Assembly: GCA_024691145.1 (NCBI GenBank)
Contig: JAILNW010000189.1
Coordinates: forward strand, 1 to 9,671
DNA from: Lachnospiraceae bacterium
GTDB lineage: Bacteria > Bacillota > Clostridia > Lachnospirales > Lachnospiraceae
DNA: 9,671 nt
Direction of reading: 5' to 3'
Numbering within the stretch: the first letter of the stretch is position 1; every line of letters begins with the position of its first letter. Below the pieces are notes generated by a model. That model saw only the letters and a program-made list of their open reading frames with translations, did not search any database and was not told the DNA's origin. Shown here piece by piece: positions 6,374 through 9,671 of this stretch. A program made the position numbers and the translations under genes.

Positions 6374-7153
6374 ATGAAGGTCGTAATATTAGCAGGTGGA
6401 TTTGGTACAAGAATCAGCGAAGAGAGCCGTATTATACCAAAACCAATGATCGAAATTGGAGGAAAGCCTATAATCTGGCACATTATGAAGGAATATTCTA
6501 AGTATGGTTTTAACGAATTCCTTATTTGTGCAGGTTACAAGCAGCATGTAATTAAAGAATGGTTCGCAAATTATTATATTCATACAAGTGATGTTACATT
6601 TGACTTCACTGAGGAAGAATATAGCATGAAGGTTCATTCAAGATTCTCAGAACCATGGAAGGTAACTGTTATTGATACAGGACTTAATACCATGACAGGG
6701 GGAAGAATTAAGAGAATGCAGCCATTTATAGGAGATGAACCATTTCTTCTCACATATGGTGATGGTCTCAGCGATGTTAATATCAGCAAGATCGTAGAAC
6801 TTCATGAAAAGAATAATAAGATAGTTACACTTACATCAGTTGAAGTTGCACAGAGATTTGGTGTACTTGAACTTGATGGAAACCTTGTTAAGACATTTAA
6901 AGAAAAGCATACAGGTGATGATAACCGTATTAATGCGGGATATATGGTTGTTGACCCTAGGGTATTTGATTATATCGAGGGTGATTCTACTGTATTTGAA
7001 AAGCATACTCTTGAACTTTTAGCAAGCAAGGGAGAGGTTATAACTTACAAGCATGACGGATTCTGGCAGTGCATGGATACTAAGAGAGAGAAGGACATGC
7101 TTGAAGAGATGTGGAATTCTAATAAAGCTCCATGGAAAACATGGGAAGACTAA
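6374..7153 (+). CDS. rfbF: Glucose-1-phosphate cytidylyltransferase
   Basis: This 259-residue cytosolic enzyme makes CDP-glucose from CTP and alpha-D-glucose-1-phosphate, the first step toward CDP-linked deoxyhexoses. The nucleotidyltransferase signature LAGGFGTR is at residues 6-13, followed by EE and the substrate lysine in PKPM (Lys23). The metal-binding aspartate is in YGDGLSDV (Asp130). The segment FWQCMDTKRE, near the C-terminus, is characteristic of RfbF/AscA rather than of the glucose-1-phosphate thymidylyl- or uridylyltransferases. The length matches the family (about 257). The ATG at 6374 is fixed by an in-frame stop at 6350-6352, with AAGGG 10 nt upstream. It heads the rfbFGH set, 21 bp before rfbG. 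Confidence 0.95.
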   Translation: MKVVILAGGFGTRISEESRIIPKPMIEIGGKPIIWHIMKEYSKYGFNEFLICAGYKQHVIKEWFANYYIHTSDVTFDFTEEEYSMKVHSRFSEPWKVTVIDTGLNTMTGGRIKRMQPFIGDEPFLLTYGDGLSDVNISKIVELHEKNNKIVTLTSVEVAQRFGVLELDGNLVKTFKEKHTGDDNRINAGYMVVDPRVFDYIEGDSTVFEKHTLELLASKGEVITYKHDGFWQCMDTKREKDMLEEMWNSNKAPWKTWED

Positions 7154-7174
7154 TATACAAATGAGGTGCAGCTA

Positions 7175-8242
7175 GTGGAAAATCTTGAACAATTTTATAA
7201 AGATAAAAAAGTTCTTGTTACTGGACATACAGGTTTTAAAGGTGCATGGTTAACAAAGATGCTTATTAATATGGGTGCAAAGGTATGCGGTTTTGCATTG
7301 GAACCACCTACAGAGCCATCTTTGTATAATTTATTACAGCTTGATGATAAGATTACATCAGTTACTGGCGATATACGTAATCTTTCTGATCTTCAGAAGG
7401 TATTTGATGATTTTAAGCCAGAGATTGTATTACATCTTGCAGCACAGCCTATAGTAAGGGAAAGTTACAAGAATCCGGTATATACATATGAAACTAATGT
7501 TATGGGAACGGTTAATATACTTGAGTGTGTAAGAAACTGTGACAGCGTTATTTCATTTTTAAATGTTACAACTGATAAGGTTTATGAGAATAAAGAATGG
7601 TGCTGGGGATACAGAGAGAATGAAGCTCTTAACGGATATGACCCTTACTCAAACAGCAAGTCATGTTCAGAACTTGTAACTTCAAGCTATTATAATTCAT
7701 TTTTCAAGGAAAGCAAAGTTTCAATATCCACTGCAAGAGCAGGTAATGTTATTGGCGGAGGAGATTTTGCTCCTGACAGAATTATCCCTGACTGTGTAAG
7801 GGCAGCCATTATGGGACAGAGTATTATTATACGTAATCCATACTCTGTAAGACCATTCCAGCATGTTTTAGAGCCTTTATCATCATATCTTTATATTGCC
7901 ATGAAGCAGTATAATGACAAATCTTTAGAGGGCAATTACAATATAGGACCTGAGGAACATGACTGTGTTACTGCAGGAACTATTGCAGATACATTTACAA
8001 GCCTTTGGGGCGACGGTTTAGAGTGGATTAACAAGCATGACGGAGGTCCTCATGAGGCAACTTTGTTAAAACTTGACTGCTCTAAGATTAAGCAGGTGTT
8101 TGGCATAAGACCAGTCTGGAATATAACTGAAGCACTTGCTGAAACTGTTGAATGGTATAAGTGCTATGCTAATGGTGAAGACATTTCGGCATGTATGGAC
8201 AGACAGATTGACAGGTACATGAGTGTTTTTAATGATAGATAA
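7175..8242 (+). CDS. rfbG: CDP-glucose 4,6-dehydratase
   Basis: This 355-residue NAD-dependent short-chain dehydrogenase/reductase converts CDP-glucose to CDP-4-keto-6-deoxyglucose. The Rossmann nucleotide-binding loop TGHTGFKG lies at residues 16-23. The sequence VTTDKVY carries the Thr and Asp/Lys typical of sugar-nucleotide 4,6-dehydratases. The catalytic YxxxK is Tyr158-Lys162 (YSNSK). The RPFQHVLEPL segment is a hallmark of the CDP-glucose branch. I start it at GTG 7175 because GAGGTG (7163-7168) lies 6 nt upstream and this gives the usual MENLEQFYKDKKVLVTG. An in-frame GTG at 7166 overlaps that ribosome site. It stands 21 bp after rfbF and 27 bp before rfbH, clearly in one operon with them. 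Confidence 0.95.
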   Translation: MENLEQFYKDKKVLVTGHTGFKGAWLTKMLINMGAKVCGFALEPPTEPSLYNLLQLDDKITSVTGDIRNLSDLQKVFDDFKPEIVLHLAAQPIVRESYKNPVYTYETNVMGTVNILECVRNCDSVISFLNVTTDKVYENKEWCWGYRENEALNGYDPYSNSKSCSELVTSSYYNSFFKESKVSISTARAGNVIGGGDFAPDRIIPDCVRAAIMGQSIIIRNPYSVRPFQHVLEPLSSYLYIAMKQYNDKSLEGNYNIGPEEHDCVTAGTIADTFTSLWGDGLEWINKHDGGPHEATLLKLDCSKIKQVFGIRPVWNITEALAETVEWYKCYANGEDISACMDRQIDRYMSVFNDR

Positions 8243-8269
8243 ATATAATAATAGAAAGAGGTTTATATA

Positions 8270-9610
8270 ATGTTTGAGAATAAAACAGAACAACAGGCAA
8301 GAGAATATATATTAGAACTTACTAAGGAGTATTGCGATACATATCATAATATTAAGAAGGAGTACAAGGAAGGTGACCGTATTTCTTACGCTTCAAGAGT
8401 TTATGACAGCGAAGAGATGGTTAATCTTGTAGACAGTTCATTGGAGTTCTGGTTAACTTCTGGAAGATATACTGATGAGTTTGAAAAGGGACTTGCAGAG
8501 TATCTTGGAGTTAAGTATTGTTCACTTGTTAACTCAGGTTCATCAGCTAACCTTTTAGCATTTATGACACTTACTTCTGATTTGCTTAAGGAGAGAAAGA
8601 TTGAAAGAGGAGACGAGATTATTACGGTTGCAGCAGGTTTCCCAACTACTATTACTCCTTATCTTCAGTATGGTGCTGTTCCAGTATTTGTTGATGTTAC
8701 TATCGGACAGTACAACATTGATGTTACTAAGCTTGAAGAGGCTTATTCAGAGAAAACAAAGGCTGTTATGATTGCACATACACTGGGTAATCCATTTGAT
8801 ATCAATGCTGTTAAGGCATTCTGCGATAAGCATAATTTATGGCTTGTTGAGGATAACTGTGATGCACTTGGTTCAAGATATACTTACAATGGAGAGGTTA
8901 AGCTTACAGGTACTGTAGGTGATATTGGAACTTCAAGTTTCTATCCACCACACCATATGACTATGGGTGAGGGAGGAGCAGTTTATACTAACAATCCTTT
9001 GCTTCATAAGATTTCAAGATCTATGAGAGACTGGGGAAGAGACTGTGTATGCCCTTCAGGAAAGGATAATCTTTGCGGACACAGATTTGATAAGCAGTAT
9101 GGAGAGCTTCCTTTAGGATATGATCATAAGTATGTATATTCTCATTTTGGATATAACTTAAAGGCTACTGATATGCAGGCAGCTGTTGGATGCGCACAGC
9201 TTAAGAAGTTCCCTTCATTTGTTGAGAAGAGAATTTACAACTTCAACAAGTTAAGAGCTTTGCTTGATGACTGCAGCGACAAGCTTATCCTTCCAGAGGC
9301 AGCAGAGGGTACACAGCCAAGCTGGTTCGGATTCCTTATTACTTGTAAAGAAGGCGTTGATAAGAACAAGCTTGTTCAGTATATTGAATCAAGAGGAGTT
9401 CAGACTCGTATGTTATTTGCAGGTAATCTTATTAAGCAGCCTTGCTTCGATAAGATGAGAGCAAGCGGAGAAGGCTACAGAGTAGTTGGAACTCTTGAGA
9501 ATACAGACAGAATTATGAAGGATACTTTCTGGGTTGGCGTTTATCCAGGAATGACAGATGAAAAGATAGAATTTATGGCTAAGGCAATTAAAGAAGCATT
9601 AGCACAGTAA
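8270..9610 (+). CDS. rfbH: CDP-4-keto-6-deoxyglucose 3-dehydrase (E1, PMP and [2Fe-2S])
   Basis: This 446-residue cytosolic protein of the DegT/AscC aminotransferase fold removes the C3 hydroxyl of CDP-4-keto-6-deoxyglucose with pyridoxamine phosphate. It passes electrons through a [2Fe-2S] cluster supplied by an E3 reductase (RfbI/AscD type) not seen here. The PLP-lysine of ordinary family members is replaced by His228 in FYPPHHMTMGEGG, the diagnostic change of E1 dehydrases. Four candidate cluster cysteines are present: Cys197 (EDNC), Cys259 and Cys261 (DCVC) and Cys269 (NLC). This is C-X61-C-X1-C-X7-C, against the C-X57-C-X1-C-X7-C known for Yersinia E1. The extra four residues lie near YTYNGEVKLTG. 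ATG at 8270 has AGAGG 8 nt upstream. A 51-bp internal segment (codons 275-290) recurs inverted just downstream. Confidence 0.95.
   Translation: MFENKTEQQAREYILELTKEYCDTYHNIKKEYKEGDRISYASRVYDSEEMVNLVDSSLEFWLTSGRYTDEFEKGLAEYLGVKYCSLVNSGSSANLLAFMTLTSDLLKERKIERGDEIITVAAGFPTTITPYLQYGAVPVFVDVTIGQYNIDVTKLEEAYSEKTKAVMIAHTLGNPFDINAVKAFCDKHNLWLVEDNCDALGSRYTYNGEVKLTGTVGDIGTSSFYPPHHMTMGEGGAVYTNNPLLHKISRSMRDWGRDCVCPSGKDNLCGHRFDKQYGELPLGYDHKYVYSHFGYNLKATDMQAAVGCAQLKKFPSFVEKRIYNFNKLRALLDDCSDKLILPEAAEGTQPSWFGFLITCKEGVDKNKLVQYIESRGVQTRMLFAGNLIKQPCFDKMRASGEGYRVVGTLENTDRIMKDTFWVGVYPGMTDEKIEFMAKAIKEALAQ
9091..9141 (+). repeat. Inverted repeat, left arm (inside rfbH)
   Basis: These 51 bases encode rfbH residues 275-290 (KQYGELPLGYDHKYVY and flanking bases). 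They are perfectly complementary to the final 51 bases of the window, read base by base. The next base (9142, t) does not match the corresponding base beyond the other arm, so the inner edge of the repeat is exactly here. The outer edge is unknown because the other arm reaches the window end. Confidence 0.95.
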
Positions 9611-9620
9611 TACATAATAG

Positions 9621-9671
9621 GAATATACATACTTATGATCATATCCTAAAGGAAGCTCTCCATACTGCTTA
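9621..9671 (-). repeat. Inverted repeat, right arm (inverted copy of rfbH interior at window edge)
   Basis: The reverse complement of 9621-9671 is identical over all 51 bases to 9091-9141. The arms are separated by 479 bp. Only 10 bases (tacataatag) separate the rfbH stop codon from this arm. Read on the minus strand in the rfbH frame, it encodes the same residues, then diverges to YSYYVLLC and a TAA stop. The copy may therefore be a truncated inverted rfbH fragment continuing beyond the window, or a fold-back chimera. No terminator or further gene is visible in 9611-9671. Confidence 0.93.

Noticed and set aside
9044..9076. Apparent loss of an iron-sulfur cysteine in RfbH, where a Lys replaces the Cys of the CAPGC stretch seen in Yersinia E1.
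   Set aside because: That cysteine is not one of the four ligands of the C-X57-C-X1-C-X7-C motif as I recall it; all four ligand positions are present here.

Overview
The window looks like chromosomal DNA from a strictly anaerobic, low-G+C Gram-positive of the Clostridia, most likely a Lachnospiraceae relative (Roseburia, Agathobacter or Butyrivibrio type). This is inferred from the A+T-rich sequence, strong Shine-Dalgarno sites, the oxygen-sensitive class III ribonucleotide reductase and an intracellular GH13 maltodextrin enzyme. No phage, insertion-sequence, CRISPR, tRNA or rRNA feature was found.

Left part (1-1580). The 3' end of a very A+T-rich gene enters from the left edge. It converges on a minus-strand P-loop kinase-like gene, and a hairpin between them can serve as terminator for both. 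A gene-free stretch of about 490 bp follows. It holds a probable minus-strand promoter, two tandem NrdR-box-like sites 31 bp apart, a near-consensus extended -10 promoter, and an RNA leader of about 160 nt with several stems.

Middle (1582-6257). nrdD (anaerobic ribonucleoside-triphosphate reductase), nrdG (its radical-SAM activase) and a GH13 alpha-glycosidase lie head to tail. A strong intrinsic-terminator-like hairpin separates nrdD from nrdG, so the activase and the glycosidase probably depend on read-through. The nrdG-glycosidase gap is only 15 bp, which couples dNTP synthesis with starch or maltodextrin use in an unusual way.

Right part (6258-9671). A separate promoter drives rfbF-rfbG-rfbH. 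These three enzymes convert glucose-1-phosphate to CDP-glucose, then to CDP-4-keto-6-deoxyglucose, then through the PMP/[2Fe-2S] dehydrase to the C3-deoxygenated intermediate of CDP-3,6-dideoxyhexoses. The E1 partner reductase and the final epimerase or reductase are not in the window. In a Gram-positive host the sugar would go to a capsule or cell-wall glycan rather than LPS.

The most surprising feature is at the right edge. Ten bases after the rfbH stop codon, the last 51 bases of the window are a perfect inverted copy of an internal piece of rfbH (9091-9141), and the match is still running at the window end. It is either a fold-back assembly artefact, the end of an inverted second rfbH copy, or one arm of an invertible segment.
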